A stretch of DNA of 64,000 bases from Puccinellia tenuiflora (Eukaryota; Streptophyta; Magnoliopsida; Poales; Poaceae): assembly GCA_012064385.1 (NCBI GenBank), contig QRDG01000520.1:675953-739952 (forward strand). Direction: 5' to 3'. Positions within the stretch are counted from its first letter, which is position 1. The number at the start of each line of letters is the position of its first letter. Under the pieces are notes generated by a model. It was not told the origin of the DNA. It did not search any database and saw only the letters and a list, made by a program, of their open reading frames with translations. Positions 45,809 to 57,165 of this stretch are shown here, one piece after another. The position numbers were made by a program, and so were the translations under genes.

Positions 45809-48800
45809 TGTCACATCCCCAAAAATCCGTCCCTAATTTTAACGGTGTTTTCTCGCTTCTGAAAAACTTTTTATAATTACAAATGTTTTCCTGGACCGGA
45901 TGGTCTTTGATTTGACTTTGGTTTCTCACTCCCGGAAAATTTTCCCAATAGTCATCAAACCTTTTCAACCCCACCATATCTCGATGCCACAAATTTCGTT
46001 GTCACACATTGGCGCCATTCAAATGTTCCAAAATCCCTCCTCTCTATCCCACTAAAAGTCCCCACCACAATTATATCCTGAGATAAATTCTACCAAGCCA
46101 CCAAATGGTTCCCTCATACATATACATCAATCTTATGGAAGAATATTCCATAGTCCAATGCAATAATTTCGAGTTTACTCATATTTCCTATTATGCCAAT
46201 TCCAAACCCATAATTATTCAGACACTTTCCACTCATCCAAAAATTCTACAATTTTGGGGATAGGCCCAATTTCACCTCCTGGACATTTCACTCCATTGTA
46301 TCAACCTCATTTGAGCAATAGTTATGGGACTTCCTTTGTAATGCCATTTTTATGCCCAATAGCAATTTCCAAAGGAACCCCTAGCTACAAGGATCATTTG
46401 GCCTTGCCACCTTGCCAAAATGGCAACCTCCCATATAAAACACCAGATACACAACATGAGATCAAGATCATTTGAGGAAGTACATTTAGCAAGCCCATGC
46501 CATTAGGGCACTTTTCGAACACCAATTTATTTGACCACCTTCCAGGTATCCAATTAATCTCAAACTACACATATAGACTATAAACATCATTACTAACCTA
46601 CTGTGAATTTTGGGGATTTTTATGAGTTGTGGAAAGCCCTCATCATTTCATCGAACACCTGGAGTCCCCTAGGTTTTCTGAAACTTTTCTTAAACAAAGT
46701 TGCAAACCAGCAAGAGCATATAACTAGAGAGTGGTGGAGTTTTTAGTTTGGCACAATATGACGCGGACCGTTTTCATTTTGGAACCCTGTGTTGAGAGGT
46801 ACGTCTAGATGCCGGTGTCGGCATGGGGCTGGCATGGTCACCATAGGCATGACCATGCCATGCGGCGCCGCCGATTCTTGGTCGTCGTCGTTCGGCCTCT
46901 CCCGGCCGCTCTCCGTTTCCCCGGGTATCCCCTCCGTCCCTAGACCCTCCCCCTCGGCCACGCCCGCCACCACACCCCTCTACAGCGCAGCCATGCCGCA
47001 AGCCGACGCGCCGTCGAAACAGTTCGCCGCGGGTCCCCCCCCTCTCCTGTGCTTCGAGCTTATCCAAGCCGCGGGTTTCTCGTCGTCCAGCGACGCTCCC
47101 TGCTACACCGACGACGCATCGGTCGTCGTCTCACCGCTACAGCACCTGGACACCTCACCGCCCTCCCCGCCGAGCATCCCGATCGCTGTCTCCTCCCCGA
47201 GCCCTATAAAAGCCATCCCGAGCACACCCACGCGAGCATCACCCTTCCTCTCCCCCTCCTGGAGCCCCTCTACTCCTTTAATCGCGGAATGGCGGAGCCC
47301 TGCTCCATTTCGGCCGTGGACGCCGCCGTCGGTCCGCGGACCACGACGAGCTCCAGACCGAGCCATTCTTCAATTAAAGCTGTGGAAGAGTTCCCCTTGG
47401 TCCCCTCTCCCTCCTGGACAAATCGAATCGGAGTTTGGTCGCCCGAAGCCACGGCATCGTCTCCGCCCGCCGGCGGTGAGCTCTCTGGGCATGCGCCGAG
47501 GCGACGCTTCCCTGCCTTCCCGTGTCCGTGGCCTCCATCTCCGGAAGTGGCGCAACGGGGCAGCCCTCCCCACACCCCTGGCGGCCGACAGCGTGCTTTG
47601 GAGCGGCGGCGGCAGCCGGCGGCCGGCCATGTCCTGGCACGCGCGGCGTCGGGCTCTGTCCCGCGTCCTCTCGACGCTGGGGGAAAGGAAGGCCAGCGGG
47701 GCAGCCAGCGTGGCGCCCTGGTGTCGCCGACAAGCGGGCCCGGCCTGACCCAGTGGCCACGTAGGTTAAGTGGAGGCGCACTCCGTGCGTTACGCCTCCC
47801 TGCAACGAAGGCGTATTTTTCTGATAGTGCGCTACCAATCCGGCCCGATTCGGAATCAGCCCGTTCTGTTTTTTTTTCCTCGGGTGAGCAGTCGATAGCT
47901 ATTCTTCGCACAGCCATAACTTTTGATTCGTAGCTCCGATGGAGGTGATTCAAATTTGTAAAATCATAGTTTTAAGAGCTCTATCCAGTGGCATAGGTTT
48001 TGTATTTTTGTAAAATGTTGATATGCTGAGCACCCTTATACCCATGCATAGGTCTATCCCGCGGTACCGGCAACCGATACCCTAGGCCATGACGTCCGTG
48101 ACCCTCAAGACCAATGGCGTCGATCTACGAAGGCAAGCTAACCACTTGCTATGAACACTCAAGCGGTGTTGTTTGTTTGCAGATTATCATGTCACACATG
48201 CGCGTTATATTTTATTGCTAGCCGATGCTGATGTTGGTTCCGGTGATTTCATGTGTATATTTGCATGCTATGTTTATTTCAAGCTTAGGTAGCTACGCCA
48301 TGTTTAATTTCAAGTTTAGATAGTGATGCCATGTTCCACTCATCATCCATGTGTGCATTAGAATGACGAGTGAATAAATTGTGCGCCTCGCACTTGCGTG
48401 GCTTTGTCGAACCATCTAACTGGATAACTATAACATGCGTTCCCATGATTCTTTGCTTCTTCTCCTTCGCCGAGGTGAGGAGCGGACGAATGTCGTCTTA
48501 TGATCCTCGGAGTTGGGGCATTTGCCAAAAGAGTTATTTGCTTCTTCTCCCTCCGTCAAACTTGGCTGGCGTATGCCCGCCTTGACTGCGACGCTTGGGA
48601 AGCTGGCTTTCATTTGGGTCTTTTTGCCAAGATTGCTGACACCACGTCGAGTTCATCCTCGAGTGGAATGGATGCTTTCTTTCTTATGATTGCTTATCAT
48701 CTGTCAACTGTGCGTCACGAGATATCGTGGCTTTGGTTTATATCCTGTCAACTGTGCGTCACGAGATATCGTGACTTTGTTTTCATTCCTGTAATATGAT

Positions 48801-50699
48801 AAACCCATCAAGTGTGGGTTGAGTTCCGGCCGGCGACTAAATACATGTTGGGCACCGCCCACGTGGATTGAATCTCGTCTACTTTTCTGTAGAGTTGTGG
48901 CGTGTGTTGGACGGTACCATGCACCACTCCCCATTCCGGCGACGATGGACTGGAGGAACCGCCGCAGTCAATGGAATGGAGGAACGGGATCGCGTGGACG
49001 CCTCCACTAACTTTTGTAGTCGATCTGTGGCTGCTACTGGCTGGAGGTATCTCCGCCATCGCCCGGTTGACGCTAACCAACTGTGCTGTTTATTTTCTTT
49101 TACTCAACCTGTGGCTGTCACTGGACGGAGTTATCTCCGCCATCGCCCGGTTGAAACTAACCATTGATTGAACTAACTATATATTGTTTGAAATATTGGG
49201 TGCAGTTTGTTTCTGTTTCATGTTGATTTGATATTACGATTTTGCATTGGACTAATCTGTTTCATGTTGATATGATATTATATCTATTGTGTTGGACTAA
49301 CCCTCTGTTGTTGGAATTGTTGTTGAAAGAAACTGGATTAAATGAACCAACCCTCCAAGCTTCGATAGGGTCAGTCCATAGTGCCACCAATCTGATCATT
49401 GAACGCACTACCACTGTCGCCCAAATGGGAGAGCCATAGCCTATGTAACCTATCACGCCTCCTTTGATGCTACCCACTTGGCAAGTCTAGTCGGATACTG
49501 CATAGTTGTGGTCGGGGCTAGTCTTGTGAAGGTTCCGGAGCTAGGCGTTGCTCATGAGTTGGGGACGTGCCGGATTCACTTCGTCATAAGACTTAGCCCG
49601 AGTGGTAAGTCGGTAACTATACAAGGAGTGTCTTGGTAGCGTGAACGGTTATGTAATTGTATCTTGCCGTCGCGAAGCAAGGTGCAGTTAGATGGGTGGT
49701 AATTGCAGCCTCTCGAGAGTGTATCAACTAGCAGCTAGCCTTGTTCCTAGGTTATGAAACAGTTCAGTGTCGGTCACACTATTGTCCTTTGTCGAGTCCG
49801 GAGGTTAAACTTAAGTTCGATGTGAAAGTAAGATGAACAACCTGATTTCACTAAATAAACAATAAGATGATGCAGGGAATGTTACCTCAGTTGTGAATGG
49901 TTACCCGTGTTGAGGGATGGCGGTGCGATCGTTGGGGGCCTAGAGTTAGGCCTGAGCCAATATCGCCCGTGCATTACCTAGTGGATAGATGAGGCCAGTG
50001 GGCCTAGCAGTGGAAAGATGTGGTGAGGCCGTTGGGCCTAGTTGTGACAGGTTCGTTATAATACTTATTACCAATGGGTACCTCCGTTATTCGTCACAGG
50101 TAAGTTCTCTTGTCTGATCGCCGGTGCACGATCCAACCCCACCTGGCTTGGACTCTGTACTGGTGACACCCCATTATCTACTCATGCCATGATTTGTCGT
50201 ACTACCCTATTGCTACCCACTTGGAATGTCGTGAGTAGACACTTGCCATGTTAGATTATTTTCTGTCACTAGTTACTTGTTGCCTGATTGCTTGACTGTT
50301 CATGTCTGGTGGTTGTTACTTGCGAGTACATCATTGTACTCAAACTGGCTTTTCATGTGGCCAGACGTGGAGAGGATTCGCCTTCTACCATAGCAAAGAG
50401 AGATGGAGCAAGAACGTGCTAGGATCAGTAGCCCAGCCAGATGCCTGTGGAATGGAGCCGCACCAAGACGTTGTCGTACCATTATCTTCCGCTGCCGATT
50501 AAACTCCGTCCCGTGCCATACTTGGCAATGATAAATTTTCTTGCCTTGATGGCCATGTAAACCATTTGTAGCCCTTTGGGCCTGATTGTGTAATGATATT
50601 TCCACTATGTTGCATTGTCGTAACGTGCGTCCGGATATCCTGGGCTGGCGCACGGGGCGACCGCCTTTCTGACAACCTGTGTCAGAAGGGGGTGCCACA
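45809..50699 (+). repeat. Element D 5' LTR (4891 bp)
   Basis: The AT-rich 5' third is followed by a GC-rich part with a TATA box at 47205-47211, a 33-bp repeat CTGTCAACTGTGCGTCACGA (at about 48707 and 48747), a block like the C direct repeats (48796-48893), two GTGGCTG(C/T) units (49026, 49110), the C-shared block (49449-49639) and the palindrome GAGTAC/GTACTC (50324-50341). Confidence 0.94.
47205..47211 (+). promoter_or_regulatory. TATA box of D LTRs
   Basis: TATAAAA inside GAGCCCTATAAAAGCCATCC; its copy in the 3' LTR is at 53001-53007. Likely start of R. Confidence 0.7.
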
Positions 50700-50704
50700 G
50701 AGCA

Positions 50705-50716
50705 TGGTATCAGAGC
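50705..50716 (+). promoter_or_regulatory. Primer-binding site, D
   Basis: TGGTATCAGAGC, five bases after the LTR end; a variant of the conserved box follows at 50723-50742. Confidence 0.92.
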
Positions 50717-50743
50717 ACCAGGCTGGCTGTAGACTACCCTAGC

Positions 50744-50923
50744 ATGGAGAGCCCCGCCATACTTTTGCCCGACAACGACCCGATGGATTTAACCCGTCTC
50801 CGCCTAACTGGCATGGCTCGTGTCGGTCAACAGTATGGTGTAGAAAAGCTTGTCCCAACCCTTTCCCAACGCGACTTGCCGGTTTCTTCCTTGATAAGGA
50901 ATCGACACTACCCATTAGTATGA
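50744..50923 (+). CDS. 59-aa ORF after the PBS of element D
   Basis: ATG at 50744 opens a 59-codon frame (MESPAILLPDNDPMDLTRLR near the start, ending HYPLV) with a TGA at 50921-50923. It occupies the place where C has its ORF ahead of gag, and may be the surviving 5' end of a lost gene. I find no recognisable motif. It could equally be chance. Confidence 0.3.
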   Translation: MESPAILLPDNDPMDLTRLRLTGMARVGQQYGVEKLVPTLSQRDLPVSSLIRNRHYPLV

Positions 50924-51564
50924 GAATTATTTTGTGTGTGTTGCCTAGGTTTACCTATTAAGTGGAAGTAATCAATGAGACACTACAACCACGGTGTCCC
51001 GCTCACTTAATGTTGGCTCGTGTATAGGTTTGAAAAAAAAAAAACTCATACATGTGACGACACAAGGTTCCTCACCCAATATGAACCTTGTGAGAACTCA
51101 TGTTAAAGAAAGGGCCCAAGCCCTCCACGATGACCCCATCGCAAGCTTTATTATGCTTTTTGAGTGTCCCACATCGTTGGAGCACGAAAGGATTTTTGTA
51201 GAGTGTTTTGTTAGCTTGGTTGTAGACTTGCTTGTTGTTTTGCCATGGTTTTGTGGTTTATGTGTGCCTTGCCATGTGTGATCGTTTAAGCAAAAACCCT
51301 AGTTTATATTTATATACCGTAGGGGTAGATCCTATCTTGTTTGATTCAGTGAGCCCCTGCCATGCCATCCTTAGAATGCTTTGAGTGTGATAAAAACATC
51401 ATGCCTTGATAATGTTTGTTTTAGAAATATCCTACCAGGTGTTAGTGTTTTGAGTGTTAAACTCTAATACTGGTTAGAAAAAGTTGTACATATTTTAAAT
51501 GTAGGGGTGTATTAAACCATCCAAGAAATATTTTGTATAACCCCAAGAACCTCTATTAGTCTCC
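50924..51564. other. Element D internal remainder, non-coding
   Basis: No gag, pol or long ORF on the plus strand. It includes a short poly-A run near 51030 and AT-rich DNA, and looks like filler kept after loss of the coding region. Confidence 0.7.
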
Positions 51565-51600
51565 GAATCTCGGGACGAGATTCTTTTTAAGGGGGGAAGG
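51565..51600 (+). promoter_or_regulatory. Pre-PPT hairpin and polypurine tract of D
   Basis: GAATCTCGGGACGAGATTC (51565-51583) forms a perfect 8-bp stem. AAGGGGGGAAGG (51589-51600) is the tract. Confidence 0.88.
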
Positions 51601-51602
51601 TT

Positions 51603-54600
51603 TGTCACATCCCCAAAAATCCGTCCCTAATTTTAACGGTGTTTTCTCGCTTCTGAAAAACTTTTTATAATTACAAATGTTTTCCTGGACCGGATGGTCT
51701 TTGATTTGACTTTGGTTTCTCACTCCCGGAAAATTTTCCCAATAGTCATCAAACCTTTTCAACCCCACCATATCTCGATGCCACAAATTTCGTTGTCACA
51801 CATTGGCGCCATTCAAATGTTCCAAAATCCCTCCTCTCTATCCCACTAAAAGACCCCACCACAATTATATCCTGAGATAAATTCTACCAAGCCACCAAAT
51901 GGTTCCCTCATACATATACATCAATCTTATGGAATAATATTCCATAGTCCAATGCAATAATTTCGAGTTTACTCATATTTCCTATTATGCCAATTCCAAA
52001 CCCATAATTATTCAGACACTTTCCACTCATCCAAAAATTCTACAATTTTGGGGATAGGCCCAATTTCACCTCCTGGACATTTCACTCCATTGTATCAACC
52101 TCATTTGAGCAATAGTTATGGGACTTCCTTTGTAATGCCATTTTTATGCCCAATAGCAATTTCCAAAGGAACCCCTAGCTACAAGGATCATTTGGCCTTG
52201 CCACCTTGCCAAAATGGCAACCTCCCATATAAAACACCAGATACACAACATGAGCTCAAGATCATTTGAGGAAGTACATTTAGCAAGCCCATGCCATTAG
52301 GGCACTTTTCGAACACCAATTTATTTGACCACCTTCCAGGTATCCAATTAATCTCAAACTACACATATAGACTATAAACATCATTACTAACCTACTGTGA
52401 ATTTTGGGGATTTTTATGAGTTGTGGAAAGCCCTCATCATTTCATCGAACACCTGGAGTCCCCTAGGTTTTCTGAAACTTTTCTTAAACAAAGTTGCAAA
52501 CCAGCAAGAGCATATAACTAGAGAGTGGTGGAGTTTTTAGTTTGGCACAATATGACGCGGACCGTTTTCATTTTGGAACCCTGTGTTGAGAGGTACGTCT
52601 AGATGCCGGTGTCGGCATGGGGCTGGCATGGTCACCATAGGCATGACCATGCCATGCGGCGCCGCCGATTCTTGGTCGTCGTCGTTCGGCCTCTCCCGGC
52701 CGCTCTCCGTTTCCCCGGGTATCCCCTCCGTCCCTAGACCCTCCCCCTCGGCCACGCCCGCCACCACACCCCTCTACAGCGCAGCCATGCCGCAAGCCGA
52801 CGCGCCGTCGAAACAGTTCGCCGCGGGCCCCCCCCCCCTCTCCTGTGCTTCGAGCTTATCCAAGCCGCGGGTTTCTCGTCGTCCAGCAACGCTCCCTGCT
52901 ACACCGACGACGCATCGGTCGTCGTCTCACCGCTACAGCACCTGGACACCTCACCGCCCTCCCCGCCGAGCATCCCGATCGCTGTCTCCTCCCCGAGCCC
53001 TATAAAAGCCATCCCGAGCACACCCACGCGAGCAGCACCCTTCCTCTCCCCCTCCTGGAGCCCCTCTACTCCTTTAATCGCGGAATGGCGGAGCCCTGCT
53101 CCATTTCGGCCGTGGACGCCGCCGTCGGTCCGCGGACCACGACGAGCTCCAGACCGAGCCATTCTTCAATTAAAGTTGTGGAAGAGTTCCCCTTGGTCCC
53201 CTCTCCCTCCTGGACAAATCGAATCGGAGTTTGGTCGCCCGAAGCCACGGCATTGTCTCCGCCCGCCGGCGGTGAGCTCTCTGGGCATGCGCCGAGGCGA
53301 CGCTTCCCTGCCTTCCCGTGTCCGTGGCCTCCATCTCCGGAAGTGGCGCAACGGGGCAGCCCTCCCCACACCCCTGGCGGCCGACAGCGTGCTTTGGAGC
53401 GGCGGCGGCAGCCGGCGGCCGGCCATGTCCTGGCACGCACGGCGTCGGGCTCTGTCCCGCGTCCTCTCGACGCTGGGGGAAAGGAAGGCCAGCGGGGCAG
53501 CCAGCGTGGCGCCCTGGTGTCGCCGACAAGCGGGCCCGGCCTGACCCAGTGGCCACGTAGGTTAAGTGGAGGCGCACTCCGTGCGTTACGCCTCCCTGCA
53601 ACGAAGGCGTATTTTTCTGATGGTGCGCTACCAATCCGGCCCGATTCGGAATCAGCCCGTTCTGTTTTTTTTTTCCTCGGGTGAGCAGTCGATAGCTATT
53701 CTTCGCACAGCCATAACTTTTGATTCGTAGCTCCGATGGAGGTGATTCAAATTTGTAAAATCATAGTTTTAAGAGCTCTATCCAGTGGCATAGGTTTTGT
53801 ATTTTTGTAAAATGTTGATATGCTGAGCACCCTTATACCCATGCATAGGTCTATCCCGCGGTACCGGCAACCGATACCCTAGGCCATGACGTCCGTGACC
53901 CTCAAGACCAATGGCGTCGATCTACGAAGGCAAGCTAACCACTTGCTATGAACACTCAAGGCGGTGTTGTTTGTTTGCAGATTATCATGTCACACATGCG
54001 CGTTATATTTTATTGCTAGCCGATGCTGATGTTGGTTCCGGTGATTTCATGTGTATATTTGCATGCTATGTTTATTCCAAGCTTAGGTAGCTACGCCATG
54101 TTTAATTTCAAGTATAGATAGTGATGCCATGTTCCAATCATCATCCATGTGTGCATTAGAATGACGAGTGAATAAATTGTGCGCCTCGCACTTGCGTGGC
54201 TTTGTCGAACCATCTAACTGGATAACTATAACATGCGTTCCCATGATTGTTTGCTTCTTCTCCTTCGCCGAGGTGAGGAGCGGACGAATGTCGTCTTATG
54301 ATCCTCGGAGTTGGGGCATTTGCCAAAAGAGTTATTTGCTTCTTCTCCCTCCGTCAAACTTGGCTGGCGTATGCCCGCCTTGACTGCGACGCTTGGGAAG
54401 CTGGCTTTCATTTGGGTCTTTTTGCCAAGATTGCTGACACCACGTCGAGTTAATCCTCGAGTGGAATGGATGCTTTCTTTCTTATGATTGCTTATCATCT
54501 GTCAACTGTGCGTCACGAGATATCGTGGCTTTGGTTTATATCCTGTCAACTGTGCGTCACGAGATATCGTGACTTTGTTTTCATTCCTGTAATACGATAA

Positions 54601-56498
54601 ACCCATCAAGTGTGGGTTGAGTTCCGGCCGGCGACTAAATACATGTTGGGCACCGCCCACGTGGATTGAATCTCGTCTACTTTTCTGTAGAGTTGTGGCG
54701 TGTGTTGGACGGTACCATGCACCACTCCCCATTCCGGCGACGATGGACTGGAGGAACCGCCGCAGTCAATGGAATGGAGGAACGGGATCGCGTGGACGCC
54801 TCCACTAACTTTTGTAGTCGATCTGTGGCTGCTACTGGCTGGAGGTATCTCCGCCATCGCCCGGTTGACGCTAACCAACTGTGCTGTTTATTTTCTTTTA
54901 CTCAACCTGTGGCTATCACTGGACGGAGTTATCTCCGCCATCGCCCGGTTGAAACTAACCATTGATTGAACTAACTATATATTGTTTGAAATATTGGGTG
55001 CAGTTTGTTTCTGTTTCATGTTGATTTGATATTACGATTTTGCATTGGACTAATCTGTTTCATGTTGATATGATATTATATCTATTGTGTTGGACTAACC
55101 CTCTGTTGTTGGAATTGTTGTTGAAAGAAACTGGATTAAATGAACCAACCCTCCAAGCTTCGATAGGGTCAGTCCATAGTGCCACCAATCTGATCATTGA
55201 ACGCACTACCACTGTCGCCCAAATGGGAGAGCCATAGCCTATGTAACCTATCACGCCTCCTTTGATGCTACCCACTTGGCAAGTCTAGTCGGATACTGCA
55301 TAGTTGTGGTCGGGGCTAGTCTTGTGAAGGTTCCGGAGCTAGGCGTTGCTCATGAGTTGGGGACGTGCCGGATTCACTTCGTCATAAGACTTAGCCCGAG
55401 TGGTAAGTCGGTAGCTATACAAGGAGTGTCTTGGTAGCGTGAACGGTTATGTAATTGTATCTTGCCGTCGCGAAGCAAGGTGCAGTTAGATGGGTGGTAA
55501 TTGCAGCCTCTCGAGAGTGTATCAACTAGCAGCTAGCCTTGTTCCTAGGTTATGGAACAGTTCAGTGTCGGTCACACTATTGTCCTTTGTCGAGTCCGGA
55601 GGTTAAACTTAAGTTCGATGTGAAAGTAAGATGAACAACCTGATTTCACTAAATAAACAATAAGATGATGCAGGGAATGTTACCTCAGTTGTGAATGGTT
55701 ACCCGTGTTGAGGGATGGCGGTGCGATCGTTGGGGGCCTAGAGTTAGGCCTGAGCCAATATCGCCCGTGCATTACCTAGTGGATAGATGAGGCCAGTGGG
55801 CCTAGCAGTGGAAAGATGTGGTGAGGCCGTTGGGCCTAGTTGTGACAGGTTCGTTATAATACTTATTACCAATGGGTACCTCCATTATTCGTCACAGGTA
55901 AGTTCTCTTGTCTGATCGCCGGTGCACGATCCAACCCCACCTGGCTTGGACTCTGTACCGGTGATACCCCATTATCTACTTATGCCATGATTTGTCGTAC
56001 TACCCTATTGCTACCCACTTGGAATGTCGTGAGTAGACACTTGCCATGTTTAGATTATTTTCTGTCACTAGTTACTTGTTGCCTGATTGCTTGACTGTTC
56101 ATGTCTTGTGATTGTTACTTGCGAGTACATCATTGTACTCAAACTGGCTTTTCATGTGGCCAGACGTGGAGAGGATTCGCCTTCTACCATAGCAAAGAGA
56201 GATGGAGCAAGAACGTGCTAGGATCAGTAGCCCAGCCAGATGCCTGTGGAATGGAGCCGCACCAAGATGTTGTCGTACCATTATCTTCCGCTGCCGATTA
56301 AACTCCGTCCCGTGCCATACTTGGCAATGATAAATTTTCTTGCCTTGATGGCCATGTAAACCACTTGTAGCCCTTTGGGCCTGATTGTGTAATGATATTT
56401 CCGCTATGTTGCATTGTCGTAACGTGCGTCCGGATATCCTGGGCTGGCGCACGGGGCGACCGCCTTTCTGACAACCTGTGTCAGAAGGGGGTGCCACA
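51603..56498 (+). repeat. Element D 3' LTR (4896 bp)
   Basis: Almost identical to the 5' LTR, differing mostly by single substitutions and 1-bp indels (for example an extra G near 53960 and a T near 56050). Confidence 0.94.
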
Positions 56499-56503
56499 AG
56501 TCA
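56499..56503. repeat. Target-site duplication of D, right
   Basis: AGTCA, matching 45804-45808. Confidence 0.94.
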
Positions 56504-57165
56504 GTCCAGTCGAACACGGAGAAATAAATTCACCAAACGGCCAGAGTTGGCCAAAGTTGATTGAGCTGAAAAGTGGACCATAGTTGGTCAAAGCTAAGCC
56601 CAGAAGTGGACCAGAGTTGGTCAAGCTTGAGAACAAAATGGTTGTGGATAGTGTTGTGTGGAAATGAGACTCGTTCTCACAAGCCACGGTTTTCGTCACA
56701 GGTAAGTAGGTAAGTTAAGTCCAACCGTTAAGCTTGGACTCGCACCTGCACCCATGCCATGCCATATAGGACCGTTGGTTACGGTTGATTGAGGATTGAT
56801 GTCTTGCGAGTACATTCCATGTACTCACCTGGCTTTTCATGTGGCCAGATCCTCCTACCCCCGTCGCCGAGTACCCCTTGTACGAGAACTAGATCCGGTA
56901 TCCAGGCAGAGCCCTGTGGAGTTAGGCCCTCTTCGTCGCACGCTTCTGCCAATCCGCTGACGCCCTCTGATGAAGTCATGTTCGATAAATAATGTATAAA
57001 CTGTTGTATGCGCTAGGGCGCAGCCTTGTAATGAGACCCTTGTAATCCATCGTCGGTTCCCGACCCCTTAATAAAGTGGTTATGTTCTGTTATCAAGTTG
57101 TCATATATTCAGTGCTCCTGGGACTGATATATGGGGTAACTCGATCTCCGGATCGGGGTGCCACA
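56504..57165 (+). repeat. Complex C LTR 3, right part
   Basis: It continues from 45808 (GTCCAGTCGAACACGGAG) and closely follows the tail of LTR 2. It has the palindrome GAGTAC/GTACTC at 56808-56826 and ends GGGGTGCCACA at 57165, abutting the RT of element E with no matching duplication. Confidence 0.9.

Larger units (their letters stand above)
45809..56498 (+). mobile_element. Element D: LARD-like non-autonomous retrotransposon
   Basis: LTRs are 45809-50699 and 51603-56498, with an internal part of only 903 bp. Ends are TGTCACATCC...GGGGTGCCACA and the TSD is AGTCA. There is no gag or pol. The LTRs differ at about thirty positions by eye over 4.9 kb, so this is probably the youngest insertion here. 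It splits LTR 3 of complex C. Confidence 0.94.
29362..57165 (+). mobile_element. Complex C: two fused gag-only gypsy elements with three LTRs
   Basis: The order is LTR 1 (29362-33355), internal 1 (33356-36015), LTR 2 (36016-39986, with N gap), internal 2 (39987-42647) and LTR 3 (42648-45808 plus 56504-57165, split by element D). All units face the same way. The outer flanks are GTTAG on the left and GGCGA on the right, so there is no target-site duplication. The left half of LTR 2 matches LTR 1 and its right half matches LTR 3. The simplest reading is two separate insertions of sister families joined by unequal recombination in their LTRs, or an assembly join at the gap. Confidence 0.88.

Noticed and set aside
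46774..47953. ORFs up to 319 aa in D LTRs (also 52568-53684)
   Set aside because: Overlapping frames on both strands in GC-rich LTR DNA. Single-base indels between the two LTRs truncate them.
42648..57165. LTR 3 of C and the 56504-57165 segment as two separate solo LTR fragments
   Set aside because: The AGTCA duplication and exact continuity with LTRs 1 and 2 show one LTR split by element D.
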